Notes under the pieces: generated by a model | Seen by the model: the letters and a program-made list of their open reading frames with translations, nothing else | Told to the model about the DNA's origin: nothing | Databases searched by the model: none | Source: an uncultured Verrucomicrobia subdivision 3 bacterium | Lineage (GTDB): Bacteria; Verrucomicrobiota; Verrucomicrobiia; Limisphaerales; UBA11358 | DNA: 7,330 nt | Assembly: GCA_903861445.1 (NCBI GenBank) | Contig: CAIOUK010000265.1 | Span: 1-7,330 of the forward strand | Direction: 5' to 3' | Position numbers and translations under genes: made by a program | In this document: piece by piece, positions 1-6,180 of the stretch | How the letters are laid out: each line of letters begins with the position of its first letter | Position numbering within the stretch: position 1 is the stretch's first letter

Positions 1-2034
1 GCCCGTGTGCGCGAGCAGCGTGAGCAGCGCGACCTGCCGGATGTAAGTGGATTTGCCCGCCATATTCGGCCCGGTGATCAACGCGATCTGTGGGTAGGGC
101 GGGCAGTCCTCTGCGCGCCGTGGCGTCTCTTGCACTTCGGCGGCGGGCAGAGGACTGCCCGCCCTACCTGCCAATCCCGTATCATTCGGCACGAAACGCT
201 CCTCGACGAGCTGCTGCTCCAAAACCGGATGCCGGCCATCGCGGATTTGCAGCACGCCTTCATCAGCAACGTGCGGCCGGCAGTAATTATGCAACCGCGC
301 AATCTCCGCGAAAGCAGCGAGGACATCCAACTGTGCCAGCGCGGAAGCACTCTGTTGGATTTTGGGCAACTGGCCGAGCACCTCCTCGCGCACGCGCTGG
401 AAGATTTCGTATTCGAGCTTCACGCTGCGTTCCTCCGCGCCGAGGATTTTGCCTTCCATCGCCTTCAATTCCGGCGTGATGAAGCGCTCGCCGTTCGCCA
501 CCGTCTGCTTGCGGTGATAATGCGGCGGCACCTTGTCGAGATTCGACTTGGTGACTTCGATGTAATAGCCAAAAACGGAATTAAACCGGACTTTGAGCGA
601 GGAAATTCCGGTGGCTGTGATTTCATCCGCCTGCAGCTTGGCAATCCAATCCTTGCCGCTGCGTTGTGCGTTGCGAAGTTCGTCGAGGTTCGTGTCAAAG
701 CCATCGCGAATCATGCCGCCTTCCTTGATCGGCAGCGGCGGCTCATCCACGATGGCGCGGGAAATCAATTCAACGAGATCGGGCGATTCGGAAACTTGGG
801 AATCAAGTTCTGAAATCAAGGTAGGGCGGTGCTGCTGCGCCGCCTCTTCTTCTTTCAACAAGGCAGAGCGGCAGCTCGACCCTACCGTGGCCAAAGTCTG
901 TTTCAGCGCCGGGATTTGTTCGAGCGCGGTTCGCAGCGCCACCAAATCACGCGCGTTGCCGGAACCGGAACTCAGGCGGCCGAGCGTGCGTTCGAGGTCG
1001 CGCACTTGCGCGAGTTGCTGACGGAAGGCGTCGAGGCCGAAGGAATTGTTGATGAATGTTTCCACCGCGTCCTGCCGCTGCTGAATCGGTTCAACCTTGG
1101 CGAGCGGTTGGGAAAGCCAGTTGCGCAACAGTCGCGCGCCCATCGGCGTGACGGTTTTGTTGAGCGCGCCGTAAAGCGAGGCGTTGCGCGGGGCATCGTG
1201 ATGCTGCGGCTCGAGGATTTCCAGATGCCGCAGCGTTGTGTAGTCGAGCGTGAGAAAATCGCTGCGCTGATAAAACGAAATGCGCGTGAGGTGCTTCACG
1301 TCGCGTCGCAAATTTTGCGTGAGGTAATGCAGCGCACCGCCTGCCGCGCCGATGGCGGCCACCTTGTCCTTCAGGCCGAAGCCGTCGAGCGAGCCGACTT
1401 TGAATTGCTCTTTCACCGTGTAAAACGCGGTTTCCGGCGCGAAGGTCCAGTCGTCGTAACCGCTCAAAATCTGGAATGCGCCGCGCAGTAAATCGCGGAG
1501 CGAAACCGCCTCGGTGGGAAAAATGATTTCCGCTGGGCGTAGCCGTTCCAGCTCGGCGAGCAGCGCGGTTTGGTCCTCCAGTTCGGTTGTCAGAAAATCG
1601 CCGGTGGTCAAATCCACCAGCGCGAGGCCGAAGATTTTTCCGCTGGGATAAACAGCGGCGAGAAAATTATTCCGCTCGGCGACCAGCATGCGTTCGTCGA
1701 AATGCGTGCCAGGAGAGAGGATTTGCGTCACCTCACGGTTCACCAGTTTGCCAGGACGCGCCTCTTCGGTTTGATCACAGATGGCCACCTTACGGCCGCT
1801 TTTCAGGATGCGGGCGATGTAGCCGTTGGCGGCGTGATGCGGCAGGCCGCACATCGGGACGCCGTTCCGGGCGGTGAGCGAAAGGTTTAAAACTTGCGCC
1901 CCAGTCTGCGCGTCCTCGAAAAACATCTCGTAAAAATCGCCGAGCCGGAAGAGCAGCAACGCATCTTTCGGCAGTTCGCCTTTGATACGGCGATACTGCG
2001 CCATCATGGGCGTGAGTTGAACTTCGGCGGACAT
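1..2034 (-). CDS. mutS: DNA mismatch repair protein MutS, 3' end outside window
   Basis: MutS binds base mismatches and small loops in DNA and, with ATP, starts mismatch repair. The frame is open from ATG at 2034 to base 1 (678 codons, no stop); family members are about 850-880 residues, so the end of the ATPase domain is missing. The N-terminus reads TPMMAQYRRIKGELP, then GDFYEMF with the mismatch-reading Phe34-Tyr35-Glu36. VPMCGLPHHA is near residues 59-68, and the domain III/clamp region contains AIVDEPPLPIKEGGMIRDG. The Walker A motif GPNMAGKST is at 655-663. Two palindromic elements are translated within the protein, at about residues 384-405 and 623-647; without them the P-loop would lie close to its E. 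coli position (about 614). An in-frame ATG at 2055 would add seven residues (MFNFPAA); neither start has a clear ribosome site, and 2034 better fits the usual N-terminus. Identity is near certain; whether the inserts alter activity is unknown. Confidence 0.96.
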   Translation of the reverse strand, partial: MSAEVQLTPMMAQYRRIKGELPKDALLLFRLGDFYEMFFEDAQTGAQVLNLSLTARNGVPMCGLPHHAANGYIARILKSGRKVAICDQTEEARPGKLVNREVTQILSPGTHFDERMLVAERNNFLAAVYPSGKIFGLALVDLTTGDFLTTELEDQTALLAELERLRPAEIIFPTEAVSLRDLLRGAFQILSGYDDWTFAPETAFYTVKEQFKVGSLDGFGLKDKVAAIGAAGGALHYLTQNLRRDVKHLTRISFYQRSDFLTLDYTTLRHLEILEPQHHDAPRNASLYGALNKTVTPMGARLLRNWLSQPLAKVEPIQQRQDAVETFINNSFGLDAFRQQLAQVRDLERTLGRLSSGSGNARDLVALRTALEQIPALKQTLATVGSSCRSALLKEEEAAQQHRPTLISELDSQVSESPDLVELISRAIVDEPPLPIKEGGMIRDGFDTNLDELRNAQRSGKDWIAKLQADEITATGISSLKVRFNSVFGYYIEVTKSNLDKVPPHYHRKQTVANGERFITPELKAMEGKILGAEERSVKLEYEIFQRVREEVLGQLPKIQQSASALAQLDVLAAFAEIARLHNYCRPHVADEGVLQIRDGRHPVLEQQLVEERFVPNDTGLAGRAGSPLPAAEVQETPRRAEDCPPYPQIALITGPNMAGKSTYIRQVALLTLLAHTG
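93..168. repeat. GGTAGGG palindromic element inside mutS (copy 1)
   Basis: An inverted repeat begins GGTAGGGCGGGCAGTCC on the plus strand and ends with GGACTGCCCGCCCTACC. Each arm is itself a hairpin: the right arm pairs GGCGGGCAG with CTGCCCGCC around AGGA (142-163), and the left arm has the same fold with one mismatched pair. The arms are separated by about 20 bases. On the mutS strand it is read as GRAGSPLPAAEVQ...RRAEDCPPY, residues 623-647, between VPNDTGLA and IALITGPNM. The right arm is identical to the arms at 5476-5503 and (inverted) 6020-6047, which flank the transposase gene. Confidence 0.93.
820..886. repeat. GGTAGGG palindromic element inside mutS (copy 2, divergent subtype)
   Basis: A 67-base inverted repeat starts GGTAGGGCGGTGCTGCTG and ends CGGCAGCTCGACCCTACC. 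The terminal seven bases match perfectly and the rest of the arms match imperfectly; a pyrimidine-rich centre (TCTTCTTCTTTC) separates them. The right arm holds a small hairpin, GAGC-GGCA-GCTC. On the mutS strand it encodes VGSSCRSALLK...AQQHRPT, residues 384-405, in a stretch that aligns with a loop between helices of the lever domain in other MutS proteins. The inner sequence differs from copy 1, so this is another subtype or an older copy of the family. Confidence 0.85.
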
Positions 2035-2138
2035 TGCGGCGGGAAAATTAAACATGAAAGGCGACGGCGTCGAAATGTTTCTGCGGGTTTCCGCGCGCGG
2101 GAGTCGGCCGGCTGCTTTTCATTCGCCCGCGAATGGCT

Positions 2139-2150
2139 TTGTGTTATGCT
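2139..2150 (+). promoter_or_regulatory. possible extended -10 promoter for the SDR-like gene
   Basis: TGTTATGCT at about 2142-2150 fits an extended -10 (TG, one base, TATGCT). A poor -35, TTCGCC at 2122-2127, lies 17 bases upstream. It sits in the 130-base gap between the divergent mutS and SDR-like genes. Transcription would start only a few bases before the ATG at 2165, which fits the lack of a ribosome site there. The match is weak. Confidence 0.3.
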
Positions 2151-2164
2151 GCACGGCCAAATAA

Positions 2165-3706
2165 ATGTCCGCACCGTCCAGCCCCATCCCGTCCAGTGAG
2201 CAACTGAAAGCCGCCGCCGCGATTCTTGAACAAGCGGCGGCCAACCGGGCTTTGCTCGCACAACTTTCGGTCGAGGACCGCACGCGGTTGCTCAAGGCGG
2301 CGGGCGATATTTATTGTCCCGACGTGGCGCAGCGGCGTCGGCTCGTGAAAGCCAGCTCGAAGCAGCGCAAAGCGGAGAAACAGCAACGCGACGATTCCAA
2401 GCTCCATGAAACCGGCATCCGCAAGCTGCGCCGCGAAAAAGTTTTTACCACACCGAATGTCTTTCCGCCGAAAGGTTTCTTGCAGGAAGAAGTGAAAGAC
2501 AATCCCGATTTCCGCGAAGTCGTCGAGCCGCAGAATTGCTATATCTGCAAACAGGATTATTCCACCATCCACCATTTCTACGACCAGCTTTGTCCGAAGT
2601 GCGCGGAATTGAATTTCTTCAAGCGCACCGAGACGGCGGATTTGCGTGGCCGCGTGGCGCTGCTCACGGGCGGCCGCGTGAAGATTGGTTATCAGGCCGG
2701 CATCAAGCTGCTTCGTGCCGGGGCGCAGCTTATCGTCTGCACGCGGTTTCCACGTGATTCGGCGATGCGTTACGCGGCGGAACCGGATTTCAAAGATTGG
2801 GGCAGCCGGCTCGAAATTTTCGGCTTGGATTTGCGCCACACGCCCAGCGTCGAAGCATTTTGCAAGCATCTGCTCACGACGCGCACACGACTGGATTTTA
2901 TCATCAATAATGCCTGCCAAACCGTGCGTCGTCCGCCAGATTTTTACGAGCACATGATGGAACGCGAGAATGGGTCGCTGCACGACCTGTCTCCCGATGC
3001 CGCAAAATTGCTCGGTGCTTACGAAGGCTTGCGCGGATATCACCTGCTGCCGGAAGGCGACGCGTCGCTGGCCACCAAGCGCATGTCGCAAGTCGCCGGC
3101 CTGACGCATGCGGCAGAGTTGTCGCAAATTCCCATGCTGCCAGACGAACTGGAAGCGCAGAAAGCCTTGTTTCCGCAAGGCCAGCTGGATCAGGATTTGC
3201 AGCAGGTGGATTTGCGCGACCGCAATTCCTGGCGGCTGCTCATGCACGAAGTTCCCGCCGTGGAACTGCTCGAAGTGCAGCTCGTCAACGCCATCGCGCC
3301 GTTCATCCTCAACGCGCGGCTCAAGCCGCTCATGCTCCGCACGCCGGAGCGCGACAAGCACATCGTCAACGTCTCGGCGGTGGAGGGACAGTTTTACCGG
3401 AAGTTCAAGACCACGCGGCATCCGCACACGAACATGGCCAAGGCCGCGCTCAACATGATGACGCGCACTGCCGCCGCCGATTACCACGCCGACGGCATCC
3501 ACATGAACGCCGTGGACACCGGCTGGGTGACGGACGAAGACCCCGCGCACATCGCCGAGCGCAAGGTGGCGGAGCATCGCTTCCATCCGCCGCTGGACAT
3601 CGTGGACGGCGCGGCGCGCATCGTGGACCCGATCATCGCCGGCTTCAACGCCGGCACGCACATTTGGGGGAAATTTCTGAAGGACTACCGTGAGACGGAT
3701 TGGTGA
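2165..3706 (+). CDS. SDR-like Rossmann protein with Cys4 N-terminal segment and no catalytic tyrosine
   Basis: A 513-residue protein in two parts. Residues 1-155 are a charged, helix-rich extension containing C125-x2-C128 and C143-x2-C146, a likely zinc-binding pair of knuckles. From about 158 a short-chain dehydrogenase/reductase fold begins: RGRVALLTGGRVKIG (nucleotide-binding turn, TGG at 168-170), NNAC at 248-251 (family NNAG), an insert of roughly 100 residues, then VNVSAVEG with the family serine at S404, and NAVDTGWVTDE near 448-458. The usual Y-x3-K is T422-x3-K426, so the general-base tyrosine appears to be absent. SDR enzymes are usually about 250 residues, so this one is double size. 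It diverges from mutS and starts without a clear Shine-Dalgarno. The substrate is unknown; a non-redox or regulatory NAD(P)-binding role is possible. Fold confidence is high, function low. Confidence 0.9.
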   Translation: MSAPSSPIPSSEQLKAAAAILEQAAANRALLAQLSVEDRTRLLKAAGDIYCPDVAQRRRLVKASSKQRKAEKQQRDDSKLHETGIRKLRREKVFTTPNVFPPKGFLQEEVKDNPDFREVVEPQNCYICKQDYSTIHHFYDQLCPKCAELNFFKRTETADLRGRVALLTGGRVKIGYQAGIKLLRAGAQLIVCTRFPRDSAMRYAAEPDFKDWGSRLEIFGLDLRHTPSVEAFCKHLLTTRTRLDFIINNACQTVRRPPDFYEHMMERENGSLHDLSPDAAKLLGAYEGLRGYHLLPEGDASLATKRMSQVAGLTHAAELSQIPMLPDELEAQKALFPQGQLDQDLQQVDLRDRNSWRLLMHEVPAVELLEVQLVNAIAPFILNARLKPLMLRTPERDKHIVNVSAVEGQFYRKFKTTRHPHTNMAKAALNMMTRTAAADYHADGIHMNAVDTGWVTDEDPAHIAERKVAEHRFHPPLDIVDGAARIVDPIIAGFNAGTHIWGKFLKDYRETDW

Positions 3707-3750
3707 AGGCGCTTGTGGTCGGGCACAGGCGGTGGGCGTCACTACGAAAA

Positions 3751-4452
3751 TCAATCGTGGTATTCCCGGAACACCGCCACCGTCGAAGTGGCGGGATCAA
3801 ACATCGCATAAACTCCGCCGCGCTGGTGCTCTTCAGCTTCTTTGAAGATGCGCTTAAAACACTGGGACTCGCCCGCCGCCGGTAAATTTTTGAACAGCCG
3901 GGAGTCTTTCAACGAAGAATGCTCCAGCCTCGTTTTGAATTCAAAGCCGGTTGCCGGCACCAGCTTCGCCTGGGCGACAAACGATTGAAATTCCTTGGCA
4001 TCCACGTTGAAGCGCGCCAGCCATTCTTCGCGCAGGAAGGTGGAATATCCCGTCGTGCAAACATCCCTCGCCACCGCCGGCGCGTGCCCAAGGCAAATGT
4101 ATGACAGCCGGTGCGCCGGCGATTTGAACGCACCCAGCAAACCGAGCGCCAGCGTCAGCCCAAGCGCGGGCCCGACCAGCAACGCCAATGCCGTCGGTCG
4201 CGGCAGCGAACGCTTCTCAATCAAAACTTTCGTCAGCGCAAACACCGTGCTGCCCGCGCCGCCAACCAGCACCATCACCGGAATCAGCGGCAGCAACGCC
4301 ATGGCACAGGCGCGACCAAAGAACTCGTAAGTGCCGTAATTCGTGGCGAGGTAAAAGAGGCAGCCCGCGCTCACTAGCACGGTATCAAACAGCCAGAGCC
4401 ACCAGTAATCCATCGGGCGCAGCTTCGCGTTCGGTTTGTGGGTTTGGTCGTT
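3751..4452 (-). CDS. three-helix membrane protein of unknown function
   Basis: Not recognised. From the GTG at 4452 it would be 233 residues: a short polar N-terminus (NDQTHKPNAK), then DYWWLWLF leading into membrane segment 1 (about 16-37), segment 2 (about 46-76, MALLPLIPVMVLVGGAG) and segment 3 (about 86-109, ALLVGPALGLTLALGLL). A soluble domain of about 120 residues follows, with a few cysteines and ending TSTVAVFREYHD. A TTG at 4485, in the same frame, would add 11 residues (MGLAFAKELDV), and an ATG at 4413 would shorten it; none has a strong ribosome site. It converges on the SDR-like gene, 44 bases apart, with no obvious terminator hairpin between them, and diverges from the ArsR operon. 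Reading frame and composition look genuine; the function cannot be told. Confidence 0.78.
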   Translation of the reverse strand, partial: NDQTHKPNAKLRPMDYWWLWLFDTVLVSAGCLFYLATNYGTYEFFGRACAMALLPLIPVMVLVGGAGSTVFALTKVLIEKRSLPRPTALALLVGPALGLTLALGLLGAFKSPAHRLSYICLGHAPAVARDVCTTGYSTFLREEWLARFNVDAKEFQSFVAQAKLVPATGFEFKTRLEHSSLKDSRLFKNLPAAGESQCFKRIFKEAEEHQRGGVYAMFDPATSTVAVFREYHD

Positions 4453-4575
4453 CACGTCCAATTCTTTGGCGAATGCTAACCCCAAAGCCGGCCGGACGCA
4501 TTAACCTTCGTGGCCAAAGACCGCGCCAAAATTGGCGGCGCAAATTCCGCCCGAAAAAATAATTTCCGTCGGAAC

Positions 4576-4605
4576 TTGACAGGCAACCGTATGGTTGCAT
4601 ATTAT
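4576..4605 (+). promoter_or_regulatory. strong sigma70-type promoter of the arsR-SRPBCC operon
   Basis: A perfect -35 box TTGACA (4576-4581) is followed, 18 bases later, by TATTAT (4600-4605). Transcription would start around 4612, at or next to the ATG at 4613, so the regulator mRNA may be leaderless. This agrees with the absence of a Shine-Dalgarno sequence in front of that start. Confidence 0.8.
4583..4598. promoter_or_regulatory. palindromic operator within the arsR promoter
   Basis: GCAACC-GTAT-GGTTGC is a perfect 6-4-6 inverted repeat filling the spacer between the -35 and -10 boxes. A dimeric winged-helix repressor bound here would block RNA polymerase. The adjacent ArsR-type protein is the natural candidate, giving negative autoregulation of both genes. 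The palindrome is visible in the sequence; the binding is inferred. Confidence 0.75.
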
Positions 4606-4612
4606 CACCGTG

Positions 4613-4954
4613 ATGGACGCAGTCTTCAAAGCCTTGGCGGACGAAAGCCGGCGGAAGTTGCTCGATGTTTTGCACAAAAACAACGGGCAGACGCTCGGTG
4701 AATTGTGCGCGCACCTCGACATGACGCGGCAGGCGGTCACCAAACATCTCCTGTTGCTCGAAGCGGCCAATCTGGTCGCCATCGTCTGGCGCGGGCGCGA
4801 GAAACTGCATTACCTCAATCCGGTGCCGATCCACGAGATCAGCGAGCGCTGGATTGGCAAATACGAACGCCACCGCCTCCAGGCGCTCGGCGATTTGAAA
4901 AAAGGTCTCGAACAAAAACAAACAAACAAAGAACAACCAAAGAAGAAAGGATGA
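4613..4954 (+). CDS. ArsR-family winged-helix transcriptional regulator
   Basis: A 113-residue DNA-binding regulator. The N-terminus MDAVFKALADESRRKLLDVL is the typical ArsR opening helix. The helix-turn-helix covers about 27-50 (TLGELCAHLDMTRQAVTKHL, recognition helix about 38-49), and the wing is about 54-69 (LVAIVWRGREKLHYLNP). The metal-sensing ELCVCDL motif is absent (ELCAHLD here), so it is probably not a metal sensor but belongs to the group that accompanies SRPBCC/AHSA1 proteins. The tail (about 96-113) is Lys/Gln-rich and encoded by an A-rich stretch. ATG at 4613 is preferred; a TTG at 4595 would add six residues but lies inside the operator. The stop is four bases before the next gene, so the pair is co-transcribed. 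It probably represses its own promoter; the inducer is unknown. Confidence 0.92.
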   Translation: MDAVFKALADESRRKLLDVLHKNNGQTLGELCAHLDMTRQAVTKHLLLLEAANLVAIVWRGREKLHYLNPVPIHEISERWIGKYERHRLQALGDLKKGLEQKQTNKEQPKKKG

Positions 4955-4958
4955 CATC

Positions 4959-5402
4959 ATGAAAAAACCAACGTTAGTCTACACCACCTACATTCGCTCC
5001 ACGCCAAAAAAAGTTTGGGACGCGATCACCCAACCGAAATTCACCCGCCAGTATTGGGGCGGACTCGCGAACGTCTCCGATTGGAAGAAAGGTTCGACTT
5101 GGGATATGGCGACCGGCGGCGAAAATCCTGAAATCTATACCACCGGCAAAGTTTTGGAATCCACGCCGCCCAAACGCCTCGTGCTGTCGTGGGTTGACCC
5201 GGAAAATCTCAAGGACGTTTCGCGTGTCACCTATGAGATTGAAATCGTCAAGGACGCGGTTTGTCTCACGGTGACGCACGACCGGTTCTCGGCGCGTTCG
5301 ACGATGCCCGGCCGGGTGAACGGCGGCTGGCCGCGCGTGCTCTCCAGCCTGAAATCCTTTCTGGAAACCGGCCAAGGTCTCGCCGCCGCGAAGTGCGGAT
5401 GA
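4959..5402 (+). CDS. SRPBCC / AHSA1-like (START-fold) domain protein
   Basis: A 147-residue single-domain protein of the Bet v 1-like fold, which forms a hydrophobic ligand cavity. The hallmarks are the opening YTTYIRSTPKKVWDAIT (8-24), QYWGG (31-35), TTGKVLESTPPKRLVLSW (61-78), VTYEIEIVKDAVCLTVTH (90-107) and the C-terminal helix beginning GGWPRVLSSLKSFLETG (122-138), all in the usual AHSA1 order and length. The start is well supported: AGAAAGGA ends seven bases before the ATG and overlaps the end of arsR, so translation is probably coupled. Its pairing with an ArsR regulator is a recurrent arrangement whose ligand is usually unknown. Despite the Aha1 C-terminal domain name, an Hsp90 link should not be assumed. 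A palindromic element begins eight bases after its stop. Confidence 0.92.
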   Translation: MKKPTLVYTTYIRSTPKKVWDAITQPKFTRQYWGGLANVSDWKKGSTWDMATGGENPEIYTTGKVLESTPPKRLVLSWVDPENLKDVSRVTYEIEIVKDAVCLTVTHDRFSARSTMPGRVNGGWPRVLSSLKSFLETGQGLAAAKCG

Positions 5403-5409
5403 CTGTATT

Positions 5410-5503
5410 GGTAGGGCGCGTCACTCCGTGCGCGCCGCTCGTGCGTCTGAAATTACGAATGTCACACCACGCTCGCGGCGGGCAGAGGACTGCCCGCCCT
5501 ACC
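5410..5503. repeat. palindromic element upstream of the transposase gene
   Basis: It has two arms in inverse orientation, each starting or ending in GGTAGGG/CCCTACC. The left arm folds as GGCGCG-T-CAC/GTG-CGCGCC (5415-5436). The right arm folds as GGCGGGCAG-AGGA-CTGCCCGCC (5477-5498). About 38 bases separate them. The element begins eight bases after the SRPBCC stop and ends 42 bases before the transposase ATG, so in RNA it could limit read-through or protect the 3' end of the arsR operon transcript. Confidence 0.9.
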
Positions 5504-5545
5504 TTGCAATTGTGTTTCCACGCGGCGTTTAGTTATCCTCGCTTC

Positions 5546-6016
5546 ATGGATTTGCCGGTCCGCAAAAAGCTGCCGCACACCGTCCCGCAATGGGTGGCTG
5601 AAGGCAGTTGGTTTTTCATCACCATCAAATGCGTGCCGCCGGGTAAGAACCAACTCTGCCGCGCCGACACCGGCGATGCCGTTCTTGCCGCAATGAAACA
5701 CAATCACGACAAACTGGTCTGGCATTGCCGCCTGTGCCTGCTGATGCCCGACCATTTGCACGCCATCATTGCCTTCCCGCGCGAGCCGGGAATAAAAACC
5801 GCGATTACAAACTGGAAGAAGTTTGTGGCGGTCAAACATGGAATCGAATGGCAACGGGACTTCTTCGACCATCGCTTGCGCGATCAAAACGAGTTGGATG
5901 AAAAGACCAGCTACATCCTGATGAATCCCGTTCGCAAAGAATTGTGCGAACGCATCGAAGATTGGATTTGGGTTTATCGCCCGAACGACCGACCACCGCC
6001 CATGCTTGGCTATTAA
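5546..6016 (+). CDS. REP-associated tyrosine transposase (Y1/HUH family, RAYT)
   Basis: A 156-residue single-domain Y1 nuclease. Enzymes of this family nick single-stranded DNA at short palindromes, forming a 5'-phosphotyrosine link. Features in order: the opening strand SWFFITIKCV (21-30) in the place of the family's FFVTxR; the metal-binding HUH motif H70-L71-H72 in LMPDHLHAII; WQRDFFDHRLRDQNELDEK (102-120), the RAYT signature; and the nucleophile Y123, followed by ILMNPVRKELC with N127-P128-V129-R130. Length is normal for a compact RAYT, so it looks intact. The ATG at 5546 is preferred; the frame is open upstream to 5261 but would cross the SRPBCC gene and the palindrome. No ribosome site is evident (TTATCCTCGCTTC precedes ATG). 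Both flanks carry palindromes related to those inside mutS, its likely substrates. Activity is not shown. Confidence 0.93.
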   Translation: MDLPVRKKLPHTVPQWVAEGSWFFITIKCVPPGKNQLCRADTGDAVLAAMKHNHDKLVWHCRLCLLMPDHLHAIIAFPREPGIKTAITNWKKFVAVKHGIEWQRDFFDHRLRDQNELDEKTSYILMNPVRKELCERIEDWIWVYRPNDRPPPMLGY

Positions 6017-6019
6017 GGT

Positions 6020-6180
6020 GGTAGGGCGGGCAGTCCTCTGCCCGCCGCGCGGGTATTGGAATGAAAGTGTTCGGGTTTGCCAGGCAGCTCTGGTAAGGCT
6101 CGCAGTCCCCTGCGAGCCGTCTCTTGGAATGGACACATAGGGTTTACCACGACGGCGCGCACGGAGTGACGCGCCCTACC
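6020..6180. repeat. compound palindromic array downstream of the transposase gene
   Basis: It contains three hairpin arms. The first (6020-6047) pairs GGCGGGCAG with CTGCCCGCC. The second (6092-6118), beginning GGTAAGG, pairs GGCTCGCAG with CTGCGAGCC around TCCC. The third (6153-6180) is the inverse of the arm at 5410. The first two arms are each followed at similar spacing by TTGGAATG (6056, 6124) and GGGTTTgCCA/GGGTTTaCCA (6073, 6140), so this part is a diverged tandem duplication of a unit of about 70 bases. The array lies between the convergent transposase and peptidase genes and could act as a two-way transcript end. Confidence 0.88.

Larger units (their letters stand above)
5410..6180. 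mobile_element. RAYT transposase block bounded by nested perfect inverted repeats
   Basis: The block opens with a 28-base arm at 5410-5437 (GGTAGGGCGCGTCACTCC...) and closes with its perfect reverse complement at 6153-6180. Inside that, a second 28-base arm at 5476-5503 (CGGCGGGCAG...CCCTACC) is perfectly matched in inverse by 6020-6047. The transposase gene lies between the inner pair. The two outer repeats thus frame a 771-base unit containing one Y1 transposase. No target-site duplication can be recognised without an empty-site comparison. The layout matches what is known for REP-associated tyrosine transposases, whose genes are commonly flanked by the palindromes they act on. Confidence 0.75.

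Noticed and set aside
7..813. 268-codon open frame on the plus strand
   Set aside because: Antisense to mutS, which is unmistakable on the other strand; the frame is open only because of codon bias and the stop-poor palindrome.
829..1491. 220-codon plus-strand open frame
   Set aside because: Another antisense shadow of mutS with no recognisable domain.
3707..3750. Terminator between the convergent SDR-like and membrane-protein genes
   Set aside because: No stable hairpin with a T-run on either strand could be found in the 44 bases.
2144..3754. 536-codon open frame on the minus strand, antisense to the SDR-like gene
   Set aside because: It mirrors the SDR-like coding sequence almost exactly; the plus-strand frame has recognisable Rossmann motifs and the antisense product has none and is rich in His/Arg as expected for a GC-rich shadow.
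5261..5545. Upstream in-frame extension of the transposase frame
   Set aside because: It would overlap the SRPBCC gene and translate the whole palindrome; the intact Y1 domain starts at the ATG at 5546 and has normal length without it.
5462..6136. 224-codon minus-strand open frame opposite the transposase
   Set aside because: Shadow of the transposase gene plus palindrome arms, with no motif of its own.
5410..6180. CRISPR array
   Set aside because: The repeats are inverted, of several subtypes and unevenly spaced, and no cas gene is near.
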